This document shows positions 57,670-64,000 of a DNA stretch of 64,000 nucleotides, piece by piece. Each line of letters starts with the position of its first letter. Within the stretch, counting starts at the first letter, position 1. This DNA is from a virus. The stretch spans positions 51,719-115,718 of the IMG/VR virus record IMGVR_UViG_3300034107_000446; one strand, written 5' to 3'. A program made the translations under genes and the position numbers. The notes beneath the pieces are model-generated. The model worked only from the letters and a program-made list of their open reading frames with translations, did not search any database and was not told the DNA's origin.

Positions 57670-58133
57670 TTTATTTCTCTCCATTGTTTATTTTCTTCAC
57701 GTGTAATACCAAAGACATATTGATCTTTGAGATCACCTTCTTTTGTCATAAAGGATTTCGTGATAGTACCTTCATGTTTCCATCCGATTCTCTCGGAAAC
57801 TTTTACCATAGATTTTAGTGGTGTGATACCATATAATTTCATTACCTTAGAATTATTAAAGATTAAATCAGTCAAGAATATACCTGCCTTTAGTGATTTT
57901 ATAGGGCTATTGTTTTTTGCAAACATGTGTACTCTTGCAAGCCATTTTGTTTCCGGAACAATGTATAAGATAAAACCATCTTTTTCTAGAGGTAGTGATT
58001 TTCCACTCTTAATATCTTGTTCAATATCAACAAAAATATCATCTTTTGTTTTTTCGGGTGCTTGAAATATCCATGGGTCAATTTGCTCGTAAATAATTTG
58101 AGCAACTTCTTTATTCAAAATTGTATTATTCAT
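57666..58133 (-). CDS. GNAT-like acetyltransferase
   Basis: 155 residues. A GNAT-like pattern is present: WLARVHMFAKNNSPIKSLKA, FNNSKVMKLYGITPLKSMVK, ERIGWKHEGTITKSF, DLKDQYVFGITREEN. The acetyl-CoA loop is not classic Q/R-x-x-G-x-G/A, so activity is uncertain. It overlaps both neighbours by four bases. Confidence 0.68.
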   Translation of the reverse strand: MNNTILNKEVAQIIYEQIDPWIFQAPEKTKDDIFVDIEQDIKSGKSLPLEKDGFILYIVPETKWLARVHMFAKNNSPIKSLKAGIFLTDLIFNNSKVMKLYGITPLKSMVKVSERIGWKHEGTITKSFMTKEGDLKDQYVFGITREENKQWREIK

Positions 58134-58615
58134 TCTACTGTAATTCGTTGACCAATTTCAAAGATTCTATCGGTATTTACTCGATAATAGTTACCATCAA
58201 CTTCATATGTTATTTGATAGTGGTGAAACATTCGAGTTTCTTGGGGAATTTCCACAAGTTCACACCGCCATTCATAGACATAATCTACAACAGCCCGGCG
58301 ATTACGACCGGCAGTATCAGCACCAACAATTGCACCAAGAACAGTCATGGCATCTTTACCGTCACCTGATCCAAATTGATTTCCGATAGCACCACCAATA
58401 AGTGCACCCGCAAGAACATCTCCAGTCGAACCTTGTGTGTTTCCATAAATTGGAATTCGTTGTTCAAAACATTGTTCTTGAGTTTTATATGTATAGTCTG
58501 TGCTATATACGGCTTCTACATCAACTACAATACCTTGACGAGAATTATAACCATCTGCACAGGCGGTGGAAGCACCACACAAAATAGCTGTGGTAGCAAG
58601 AATGGTTTTGATCAT
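58130..58615 (-). CDS. Glycine-zipper periplasmic protein (17-kDa antigen type)
   Basis: 161 residues. Signal peptide (1-20, ending CADG region) and a glycine-zipper segment (GDVLAGALIGGAIGNQFGSG, GKDAMTVLGAIVGAD) of the Rickettsia 17-kDa antigen family. There is a Cys in the signal (LCGAS) but the lipobox is imperfect. Likely inserted into the outer membrane; encoded with the barrel protein. Confidence 0.75.
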   Translation of the reverse strand: MIKTILATTAILCGASTACADGYNSRQGIVVDVEAVYSTDYTYKTQEQCFEQRIPIYGNTQGSTGDVLAGALIGGAIGNQFGSGDGKDAMTVLGAIVGADTAGRNRRAVVDYVYEWRCELVEIPQETRMFHHYQITYEVDGNYYRVNTDRIFEIGQRITVE

Positions 58616-58691
58616 TGTATAGCCTTTATTTCACCTATATGTACTATATATTACATTTTTAGAAAAAGTAAATAGTACATTTTAAATATAG

Positions 58692-58723
58692 AAGTAAGTG
58701 TTACAATAAAGCAACACTTACTT
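58692..58723 (-). terminator. Terminator hairpin
   Basis: AAGTAAGTGTT pairs with AACACTTACTT across a short loop; the stop of the 63-residue early gene lies inside it. It ends that early transcript. Confidence 0.65.
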
Positions 58724-58909
58724 GTGTTGAAGATAGAACTGAACCACCTTCATGTCGATTTCATCAAGTTCAGGTGCGAACTTTGTGGTTCCGATAGACT
58801 CAATTTTACGAGATACCCGAGCAAGGGCATTCGAGATCTTGTCATTCGAGTGGGTGGCAGCCATATTGGACATGCCGTCGCAGAGAGACAGGAGCTTCAT
58901 AGTTGTCAT
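58718..58909 (-). CDS. Small early protein of unknown function
   Basis: 63 residues (begins MTTMKLLSLCDGMSNMAATH), helical, with FAPELDEIDMKVVQFYLQHK at the end. It is the only gene between a consensus early promoter and a hairpin, as with the gene at 6695. Function unknown; a takeover factor is a fair guess. Confidence 0.7.
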   Translation of the reverse strand: MTTMKLLSLCDGMSNMAATHSNDKISNALARVSRKIESIGTTKFAPELDEIDMKVVQFYLQHK

Positions 58910-58939
58910 TTTCGGTTCCTTTATTCACCTTATAGAATC

Positions 58940-58968
58940 AGTATATACTATCCATCCGAATATGTCAA
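58940..58968 (-). promoter_or_regulatory. Early sigma70-type promoter (consensus)
   Basis: TTGACA, 17 bases, TATACT on the minus strand and the shared GATTCTATAAGGTG leader. Confidence 0.9.
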
Positions 58969-58971
58969 CCA

Positions 58972-59448
58972 TTAATTTACATTAAAATTGTTAACATAGT
59001 GATCTGCACCAAAACTTGCGCACCAAGCGTCAGGTTTCATCTTTGCTTCCACACCAGTCACTCCAAGAACATATCCTGCTGCCTGTGTAGCAACACAATT
59101 TGAACCATGCTTGGGATCAGTATTTACGTCGACGTGAATTTCGACATCAAATTCATCAATAAAAGGTGCGAGTTGATTGTAAAGTTCACAAGATTTGTAG
59201 ACTTCATTCATCAGTCGTAATGAAGGACGATTCTTCTTTAAGTCATAGTCTGGTTCAATCGAACGGTATGTAAAGACTCTACAGCCCTTATTACCGTTCT
59301 TGTGGACGACACAAACACTTGCAAACTTTGCATACCAACGACCTTCTTTTCTAAAACGAACAGAGTCAGTACCAATGTAAATTTTTGTATCGGCAGTAAG
59401 ACCATATAAAAGATTAACTAATTCTTCGATTTGTTTTTGTTTAAACAT
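58972..59448 (-). CDS. RNase H-like protein (YkuK/DUF458 type)
   Basis: 158 residues. IYIGTDSVRFRKEGRWYAKF gives the first Asp of an RNase H fold, EIHVDVNTDPKHGSN a second acidic pair and the end DAWCASFGADHYV the last Asp. It resembles the YkuK family, whose substrate is unknown. Could remove RNA primers or process transcripts. Confidence 0.75.
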   Translation of the reverse strand: MFKQKQIEELVNLLYGLTADTKIYIGTDSVRFRKEGRWYAKFASVCVVHKNGNKGCRVFTYRSIEPDYDLKKNRPSLRLMNEVYKSCELYNQLAPFIDEFDVEIHVDVNTDPKHGSNCVATQAAGYVLGVTGVEAKMKPDAWCASFGADHYVNNFNVN

Positions 59449-59563
59449 TGCGTCACCTCATTATCTCCCTTCAGTTATAATAGTGATTGATTTGCTACGC
59501 TGGCTCAATCACCAAAACCTCGATTGAGTCTCTACCGATAGGTGGAAACTTCGAATTTATTTA

Positions 59564-59860
59564 TTACATAAAGCCGAATAGATCACTTTGATTTGCTACT
59601 TCCAAAATTATATCACAGTGACATGACTTTGGCGCACACCAGCAGATTAAATTTGTTCCTCGCAATTCATTCTTTGCTTGGTCTATTAACGGTTGGTTTG
59701 ATAAAAACCATATTCGGTGCTTTTCTATAACTTCAGTTCTATTACCGTCTATTCCTGTCTTAAATGGATTTCCATACTTAGATGGTCTTCCACAATATAC
59801 AGAACCTTCTAGTTTTGTACCAACTTCTCTTGCATTCAAAATTTTAGGTTGTAAATTCAT
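59564..59860 (-). CDS. DUF4326 protein
   Basis: 98 residues. YCGRPSKYGNPFKTG and TNLICWCAPKSCHCDIILE match the DUF4326 signature with its Cys/His cluster. Common in phages; function unknown, often linked with nucleotide or DNA metabolism genes. Overlaps the phosphatase gene by 17 bases. The 115 bases downstream contain only a GTGATTGA/TCAATCAC inverted repeat. Confidence 0.82.
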   Translation of the reverse strand: MNLQPKILNAREVGTKLEGSVYCGRPSKYGNPFKTGIDGNRTEVIEKHRIWFLSNQPLIDQAKNELRGTNLICWCAPKSCHCDIILEVANQSDLFGFM

Positions 59861-60518
59861 GGAATGCTACAGGTCCTTGAACATCTTTGTAATATTCAGC
59901 TATCACCAACCGTCCATAGAAAACAACACCACAGTCAAGGTTGGTTCTATTTGGAGACTTCACAGGACCATGCTTACGTGGAGTGTGCCCGTGAGTCAAA
60001 TAGAGTCCTTGTTTATTGTTAGGGAACTTCATCCAATCATCCATACGGGTCCAAACACATTTGCTAGAGACTTGATCTTCTGGGCTAATAGTATCATCAT
60101 AGAATGCATGTGCAAAGACATTTTTATCTTCGATGTGACATATCTTTAAATTATACATCCACTCCATAATAGCCCGATCAATACCTTGACGGACGTGTTC
60201 ATAAATCACAAATTCATCTTGTTTAAAGCCTGCAATATCTTTAGCAGCTCTAGGATCATAGAATGGTGTGCCATGAAAATAAGAATCAATGAACATTTCC
60301 TCGTGGTTTCCGAGTAATGTTACAAATTCCCAGCCTTCTGGTGGATTCATAATAGTTGTAATAACACCAAGATTATCTGGTCCACGGTCAATATAGTCAC
60401 CGAGAAAGATAATCTTACCACCATTTGGATTTTGCTTGTAAACAAATGAAAGCGCATCTCTCAGAAGATCACTACAACCGTGAATATCTGGAAAGCAATA
60501 ATAGCGCTGTTCATTCAT
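59844..60518 (-). CDS. PPP-family serine/threonine phosphatase (lambda type)
   Basis: 224 residues. The metal motifs are in order: PDIHGCSDLL (GDxHG), GDYIDRGPDN (GDxVDRG), LLGNHEEMF (GNHE), and TLTHGHTPRKH-like YLTHGHTPRKHG. It cleaves phosphate from proteins or nucleotides, like lambda PPase. Its own consensus promoter suggests early action on host signalling. Confidence 0.9.
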   Translation of the reverse strand: MNEQRYYCFPDIHGCSDLLRDALSFVYKQNPNGGKIIFLGDYIDRGPDNLGVITTIMNPPEGWEFVTLLGNHEEMFIDSYFHGTPFYDPRAAKDIAGFKQDEFVIYEHVRQGIDRAIMEWMYNLKICHIEDKNVFAHAFYDDTISPEDQVSSKCVWTRMDDWMKFPNNKQGLYLTHGHTPRKHGPVKSPNRTNLDCGVVFYGRLVIAEYYKDVQGPVAFHEFTT

Positions 60519-60543
60519 AATTTACTCCTTGTTTGTTAGAATC

Positions 60544-60572
60544 AGTATATATTAACTATACTGAATTGTCAA
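60544..60572 (-). promoter_or_regulatory. Early sigma70-type promoter
   Basis: TTGACA, 17 bases, TATACT on the minus strand, then GATTCTAAC. It lies between tRNA-Arg and the phosphatase gene. Confidence 0.85.
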
Positions 60573-60580
60573 CTAGAAAA

Positions 60581-60657
60581 TGGTGCCCCTGGCAGGATTC
60601 GAACCCACAACCTGCCGCTTCGAAGGCGGAAGCTCTATCCAGTTGAGCTACAGAGGC
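60581..60657 (-). tRNA. tRNA-Arg (anticodon TCG)
   Basis: Acceptor GCCTCTG/CAGGGGC with discriminator A and an encoded CCA; D-stem GCTC/GAGC; anticodon loop CTTCGAA giving TCG; T-stem GTGGG/CCTGC with TTCGAAT loop. One mismatch (T-C) at the top of the anticodon stem. It decodes CGA. Confidence 0.93.
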
Positions 60658-60664
60658 ACTATTC

Positions 60665-61795
60665 TTAAATTACAATTACTTCAAGCGGTGGAAACCCATT
60701 AAATGCTACAGTGCTGTATGTAGTAGTATAAGCACCTGTATTATCAATGATGATTTTATCACCACATTTTAAGTTTTCTGATAATAGAACTTTATGTTCT
60801 TCATAAAGCACATCAGCACTATCACAGGTAGGTCCTGCAATAATGTATTCAATTTTCTCATCCGCATCTTTACCAGGAATAAAGAACCTATACTTGATAG
60901 CTTCCTTTTCTGTTTCTGCAAGACCAGAAAATCTTCCGATATTTAGATACAACCATCTTACTGGATCACCAGGTGTCTTTGTAGAGACTAGAAGTACTTC
61001 AGATGCAATAGATCCTAGATTTGCAACCATTCCACGACCTGGTTCGATCATCAGATATTTCAGTCCAGCAAACCGATCATAGATTTCTTTGTTTAGTGTT
61101 TCACAATATTCTACCGAATCTGTTATGTCAACCCCATAATAACTAGGGAAACCACCACCTGCATTTAATAGCCAAAGATCAAAGCCTTGTTCCTTGCTGT
61201 AATTCCAGATACTTTCAACAAAATCCAAAGTATCAAGCCACATATGAGGATGTCTAGTTTGACTTCCAACATGAAAACTTAAACCAGCAACTTCTAGACC
61301 AGCATCTCTTGCAGCTTCCATAACTTGAGGAACCATACTTGAACTGCAACCAAACTTGCGACTTAGAGGCCATTCTGCTTCAGTACTTCTGACAAGAACT
61401 CTGACAAAGACTTGAGAACCAGGTGCGTGTTCAGCAACCTTTTCTACTTCTTCTATAGAATCAACTGCGAATAGTTTGATACCTTTTGAATATGCATATT
61501 TAATGTCTTGAGGTCTTTTAACTGTATTACCGAAACTGATATTGGATGGAGATGCACCTGCTGTTAGGCACATGTCTATTTCACCTGCAGATGCTGCATC
61601 AAATTTTGAACCAAGACTATGCAATTTAGAAAGGATTTCTGGATGAGGATTTGCTTTCACTGCATAATGTACATGACACGAAGGCATTCCAGCTTTAAAA
61701 CCGTTGTAATTAGTTTCTAAATTTTCAAGTGACATAATTAAAGTAGGACGATCAAAGTTATTATTTTTTATATAATCGTGTACTAAATTTTCCAT
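60665..61795 (-). CDS. PLP-dependent ornithine/diaminopimelate-type decarboxylase
   Basis: 376 residues, group IV decarboxylase. YAVKANPHPEILSKL holds the PLP lysine, SFHVGSQT and LNAGGGFPSYY bind PLP phosphate, EPGRGMVAN and GPTCDSADVLYEE carry the active Cys. The GPTCDSxD form and length favour ornithine decarboxylase over DAP decarboxylase, so the product would be putrescine, which neutralises DNA in T4-like heads. It is followed by tRNA-Arg. Confidence 0.9.
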   Translation of the reverse strand: MENLVHDYIKNNNFDRPTLIMSLENLETNYNGFKAGMPSCHVHYAVKANPHPEILSKLHSLGSKFDAASAGEIDMCLTAGASPSNISFGNTVKRPQDIKYAYSKGIKLFAVDSIEEVEKVAEHAPGSQVFVRVLVRSTEAEWPLSRKFGCSSSMVPQVMEAARDAGLEVAGLSFHVGSQTRHPHMWLDTLDFVESIWNYSKEQGFDLWLLNAGGGFPSYYGVDITDSVEYCETLNKEIYDRFAGLKYLMIEPGRGMVANLGSIASEVLLVSTKTPGDPVRWLYLNIGRFSGLAETEKEAIKYRFFIPGKDADEKIEYIIAGPTCDSADVLYEEHKVLLSENLKCGDKIIIDNTGAYTTTYSTVAFNGFPPLEVIVI

Positions 61796-61840
61796 CCAGT
61801 ATTGGATTCCTTTCTTGATTAAATTAATGTGATAAATTTT

Positions 61841-62194
61841 TTAGCAGAGAGTTGACACATTGAAAAGACCTTTGATGAACTTACCAGTAGCTTTGGCCTC
61901 TTTGTAGAGAGCAGCTTTGGCGCCGCCTTTGCCATATTTTGGAAGTTGCGAGAATGGAAGTTGAACATCGACATGTCGCCCATTCAGGAGACCATGACAA
62001 TAGGAAACATCCCATGCAGGAAACCCAGGATCTGAAAGAAGGCGGAGACGAGTGATTTCAAGACCAGGTTCGGTCCAATCAACTGTATCAACTCCGCCTT
62101 TTTGTTCATGTCGAGTATTATGATATGCAATACCGTTTACAAGTCCATTGACTTCGCCGACGGCAGGGCGTTCAGTAGTAGCAAAAGCAGTCAT
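61841..62194 (-). CDS. Early hypothetical protein, 117 residues
   Basis: Begins MTAFATTERPAVGEVNGLVN; beta-rich N-terminus (NGRHVDVQLPFSQLPKYGKG) and an Ala/Lys C-terminal helix. It is more GC-rich than its neighbours, which may mean recent transfer. It has its own early promoter at 62222. Function unknown. Confidence 0.7.
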   Translation of the reverse strand: MTAFATTERPAVGEVNGLVNGIAYHNTRHEQKGGVDTVDWTEPGLEITRLRLLSDPGFPAWDVSYCHGLLNGRHVDVQLPFSQLPKYGKGGAKAALYKEAKATGKFIKGLFNVSTLC

Positions 62195-62221
62195 TTCAGT
62201 TCCTCATTCGGTTATAGTATT

Positions 62222-62250
62222 AATATAAACTGATTCGGGGTATTTGTCAA
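62222..62250 (-). promoter_or_regulatory. Early sigma70-type promoter
   Basis: TTGACA, 17 bases, TATATT on the minus strand, directly after the dps terminator and facing the gene at 62194. Confidence 0.78.
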
Positions 62251-62261
62251 CTGAAAGTTTA

Positions 62262-62282
62262 ACGGGCGCTCTTGGCGCCCGT
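62262..62282 (-). terminator. Terminator after dps
   Basis: ACGGGCGC pairs with GCGCCCGT around five bases, five bases after the dps stop. GC-rich; a U-tract is short (TTAAAC). Confidence 0.7.
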
Positions 62283-62286
62283 GTTA

Positions 62287-62727
62287 TTATTCTGCAAATG
62301 CGGTTAGTTGCCACTGCATTTTTTCATGGAATTGGATTTGTGTCTCTAGTGTAGCAGAGATACCAATTTCATTCATAGAATCTGCCATGGCATGTGCTGA
62401 TCTTAATTCATCCAATACAAGGCCATTATCAGATGCAAGTCTTACAAACATAAATCTTGGACTTGGGATTGCAATTTCATCTGAAATTATTGTAAGTTCA
62501 GAAAATCTTTTCAAAGAACCTGGTGCAAATGAACTCATTGTACGGATCAATTCTGCATAAACATCAACTGAATCGTGAACTGATTCATAATAACCAGCAA
62601 AGAAAGCATGATATTCACTAAAATTTGGTCCAGTGACATTCCAGTGATAATTATGTGCTTTAAGATAGAGTGAAAATGATGATGCAAGTATCATTTTTAG
62701 CTTTTCAACTAATTCAGTTTTATCCAT
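62287..62727 (-). CDS. dps: Dps-like ferritin-fold protein
   Basis: 146 residues from the ATG at 62727 after GGAGAC. KAHNYHWNVTGPNFSEYHAF, ESVHDSVDVYAELIR supply the ferroxidase His/Asp/Glu ligands at the dimer interface. Dps binds DNA or stores iron and protects from oxidation. A TATAAATA box lies 35 bases upstream, so late expression is likely. Confidence 0.9.
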   Translation of the reverse strand: MDKTELVEKLKMILASSFSLYLKAHNYHWNVTGPNFSEYHAFFAGYYESVHDSVDVYAELIRTMSSFAPGSLKRFSELTIISDEIAIPSPRFMFVRLASDNGLVLDELRSAHAMADSMNEIGISATLETQIQFHEKMQWQLTAFAE

Positions 62728-62761
62728 TGTAGTCTCCATTATGAGGGTGATTGTTATGGGC

Positions 62762-62769
62762 TATTTATA
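62762..62769 (-). promoter_or_regulatory. Late promoter box before dps
   Basis: TATAAATA on the minus strand, 35 bases before the dps ATG and just downstream of the tRNA-Val-like gene. Confidence 0.65.
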
Positions 62770-62775
62770 ATTAGA

Positions 62776-62849
62776 TGGTTTCCCTGGAAGGAATCGAGCC
62801 TTCTCCTCCGTCGAGTCAGGACGGTGCACTGCCATTATACTACAGGGAA
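62776..62849 (-). tRNA. tRNA-Val-like (anticodon GAC) with unusual loop
   Basis: All arms form: acceptor TTCCCTG/CAGGGAA, D-stem GTAT/GTGC, anticodon stem CCGTC/GACGG, T-stem GAAGG/CCTTC, A73 and encoded CCA. The anticodon loop CTGACTC gives GAC (Val), but position 37 is T instead of a purine and the T-loop starts C54. These odd bases may lower decoding or mark a special role. Confidence 0.75.
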
Positions 62850-63037
62850 AAATAGACTAGTTTTGTTGTGTGTCTTGACGGGCCGCTTACTGGCGATCCA
62901 CAATGAATGTGTTTTGGGTATTCCAGGGTTTCAGAATTTCGGCCTATAGTACAAACCCTTTTTATATAAATATAATTGTAGCTCGCGGATTTCTTGGCGG
63001 TCATCCCAACTACACTAGAAACATAAGGAGTTCCAGC
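62850..63037. other. Leader between tRNA-Val-like gene and plus-strand endonuclease
   Basis: Holds the plus-strand TATAAATA box at 62965 and the AAGGAG site of the endonuclease. I see no further tRNA or open frame with a ribosome site. Local GC is higher than nearby genes (for example GGGCCGCTTACTGGCG), so part of it could be decayed RNA-gene sequence. Confidence 0.5.
62965..62972 (+). promoter_or_regulatory. Late promoter box before plus-strand endonuclease
   Basis: TATAAATA on the plus strand, 66 bases before the ATG at 63038. Confidence 0.6.
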
Positions 63038-63673
63038 ATGATATATTTATACGTCAAAACACACAACAAAACTGGTCTAAAATATTTAGGCAAAACAATC
63101 AATGAAGATCCATACAAATATACGGGATCAGGTAAATATTGGTTGAGACATCTTAAAAAGTATGGTACTGATTACACTACGCAAATACTTCTAGTAACTG
63201 AAGATAAAGATGAGCTAAAACAAACTGGATTATTTTTTAGTAAAATTTGGAATATTGTTAAATCTAAAGAGTGGGCAAATTTAATGCCAGAATCTGGCAA
63301 TGGCGGAAAACAAGAAAAACTTTTAAACGAAGGTAAACATAATTTTCAAAATTCTGAAGTTCAAAGAAAAATTCAATTAAATAGAGTTAAAAAAGGAACT
63401 CATAATTTACAATCTAAAAATAGAAATTCTACTAGAATAAGTAGAAAGGGTATTCCCCATCCTGTTACACTTCAGAGAAACCTTACCGATGATAATCCGT
63501 TTCGAGGTAACATTCCATGTATTGATAAAAATGGTAATTCAATAATGATTGAAAAAAGCTTTTATTATGCACAAAATGGAAATAAAGAAGATTGGAATTA
63601 TGTTCATACAAAATCTAAAGAAGCAAAGAAAAGAAAATTATTAACTGCTACTACAAACCTTTTTTCGCTTTAA
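63038..63673 (+). CDS. GIY-YIG homing endonuclease, free-standing
   Basis: 211 residues from the ATG at 63038 after AAGGAG. The GIY-YIG domain is at the N-terminus (MIYLYVKTHNKTGLKYLGKT, then YKYTGSGKYW), followed by a basic NUMOD-like region (KGTHNLQSKNRNSTR) and a C-terminal targeting-like module (CIDKNGNSIMIEKSFYYAQN). It lies among tRNA genes on the opposite strand, like Seg enzymes of T4, and its end overlaps the converging gene by 23 bases. Confidence 0.85.
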   Translation: MIYLYVKTHNKTGLKYLGKTINEDPYKYTGSGKYWLRHLKKYGTDYTTQILLVTEDKDELKQTGLFFSKIWNIVKSKEWANLMPESGNGGKQEKLLNEGKHNFQNSEVQRKIQLNRVKKGTHNLQSKNRNSTRISRKGIPHPVTLQRNLTDDNPFRGNIPCIDKNGNSIMIEKSFYYAQNGNKEDWNYVHTKSKEAKKRKLLTATTNLFSL

Positions 63674-63905
63674 TCTTTTGTGATAGTTCAACAATAAATA
63701 AACCCACGGGGTGCTTCATTGCTTCCTGCAGTTCAAAATACATCTTTGGACTCATACAGATAATTTCATATTTTTCTCTATCATCATCCCATTGTCTAAT
63801 AAAAACTTGGTCGTCTGTTATCATAACCTGGACATCTTCATAATCGGCACCTTCGTCCATTATGGTTGTCACAGTTTCATCAAAGTCAAATTCGTTTGTA
63901 AACAT
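63651..63905 (-). CDS. Small acidic hypothetical protein
   Basis: 84 residues from the ATG at 63905 after GGAGAT (MFTNEFDFDETVTTIMDEGA). Acidic alpha/beta protein, no recognised family. Tail-to-tail overlap with the plus-strand endonuclease gene suggests the endonuclease inserted right at its end. Confidence 0.65.
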   Translation of the reverse strand: MFTNEFDFDETVTTIMDEGADYEDVQVMITDDQVFIRQWDDDREKYEIICMSPKMYFELQEAMKHPVGLFIVELSQKIKAKKGL

Positions 63906-63922
63906 CGAATATCTCCAAAGTT

Positions 63923-64000
63923 TGGCGGGGGCGGGGGAGTACGATTCCCATACCAGTATAAGTGGCACGATCCGCTTAGCAGGCGGTCCTAGAGCCCCTC
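63923..64000 (-). tRNA. tRNA-Ser (anticodon GCT), cut by window end
   Basis: The 3' part is visible: encoded CCA, acceptor strand CGCCCCC region, T-arm GGGA/TCCC, a long class II variable arm, and anticodon loop CTGCTAA inside CCGC/GCGG. The 5' acceptor strand lies beyond base 64000. It decodes AGC/AGT. Confidence 0.8.

Noticed and set aside
1-64000. CRISPR arrays, insertion sequences, integrase or att sites
   Set aside because: I saw no regularly spaced repeats, no transposase or integrase motifs and no long direct repeats; the window reads as a lytic phage genome.

Overview
The window is part of the genome of a large T4-like marine myovirus. It carries the T4 replication and late-transcription genes in T4 order (gp33, gp59, gp32, UvsX, gp41 helicase), a gp61-type primase, NrdA/NrdB, ThyA and DHFR, a T4-like lysis set, sigma70-type early promoters, and TATAAATA boxes placed like T4 late promoters. 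It is AT-rich. Nearly every gene lies on the minus strand; only three lie on the plus strand. A two-piece, circularly permuted (alphaproteobacterial-type) tmRNA and a DUF1127 gene point to an alphaproteobacterial host. A heme oxygenase next to a ferredoxin-dependent bilin reductase matches the PcyX pair reported from uncultured ocean viruses.

Layout, left to right. Positions 1-9,100 hold small, mostly unknown genes in overlapping ATGA-type chains with host-like extras (ClpP-like protease, NADAR, YbaN, a SleB-like hydrolase, an OmpA/Pal-like protein); several follow a repeated, almost identical early promoter. 9,124-15,000 is nucleotide metabolism: nrdA broken in two by a split intein with an HNH endonuclease gene in the break, nrdB with an N-terminal ATP-cone, thyA, folA. 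15,071-15,692 is a plus-strand membrane-protein pair. 15,721-20,658 holds primase, lysis genes (holin, o-spanin, i-spanin, GH19 endolysin) and two acidic prohead-core-like proteins. 20,655-31,175 and 38,785-43,458 hold virion-associated proteins; nine proteins in these blocks begin with M-x-x-F-K-x-[FY], closely matching the T4 capsid-targeting leader of injected internal proteins. Between the two blocks, 31,234-37,746 is a surface-sugar island (three GT29 sialyltransferase-like genes, a GT8-like gene, and GnnB/GnnA/LpxA-like genes).

43,502-49,990 is the replication and recombination core, with uvsX broken by a second split intein containing a GIY-YIG endonuclease gene. 50,004-52,058 holds the bilin genes. 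52,108-58,615 holds an Ala/Gly-rich repeat protein, PstS, a VWA protein, the tmRNA, KdsA, a cupin, an outer-membrane barrel and a glycine-zipper lipoprotein-like protein. 58,718-64,000 holds early genes, a PPP phosphatase, tRNA-Arg, an ornithine/DAP decarboxylase, Dps, a tRNA-Val-like gene, a plus-strand GIY-YIG endonuclease and a truncated tRNA-Ser.

Taken together: early promoters start small takeover genes; replication and dNTP enzymes copy the genome; late promoters start virion, surface and homing genes. The most striking features are the two fractured genes built to one plan, the phage-borne permuted tmRNA, and the predicted set of capsid-packaged enzymes that includes a ligase-like nucleotidyltransferase beside a HAD phosphatase.
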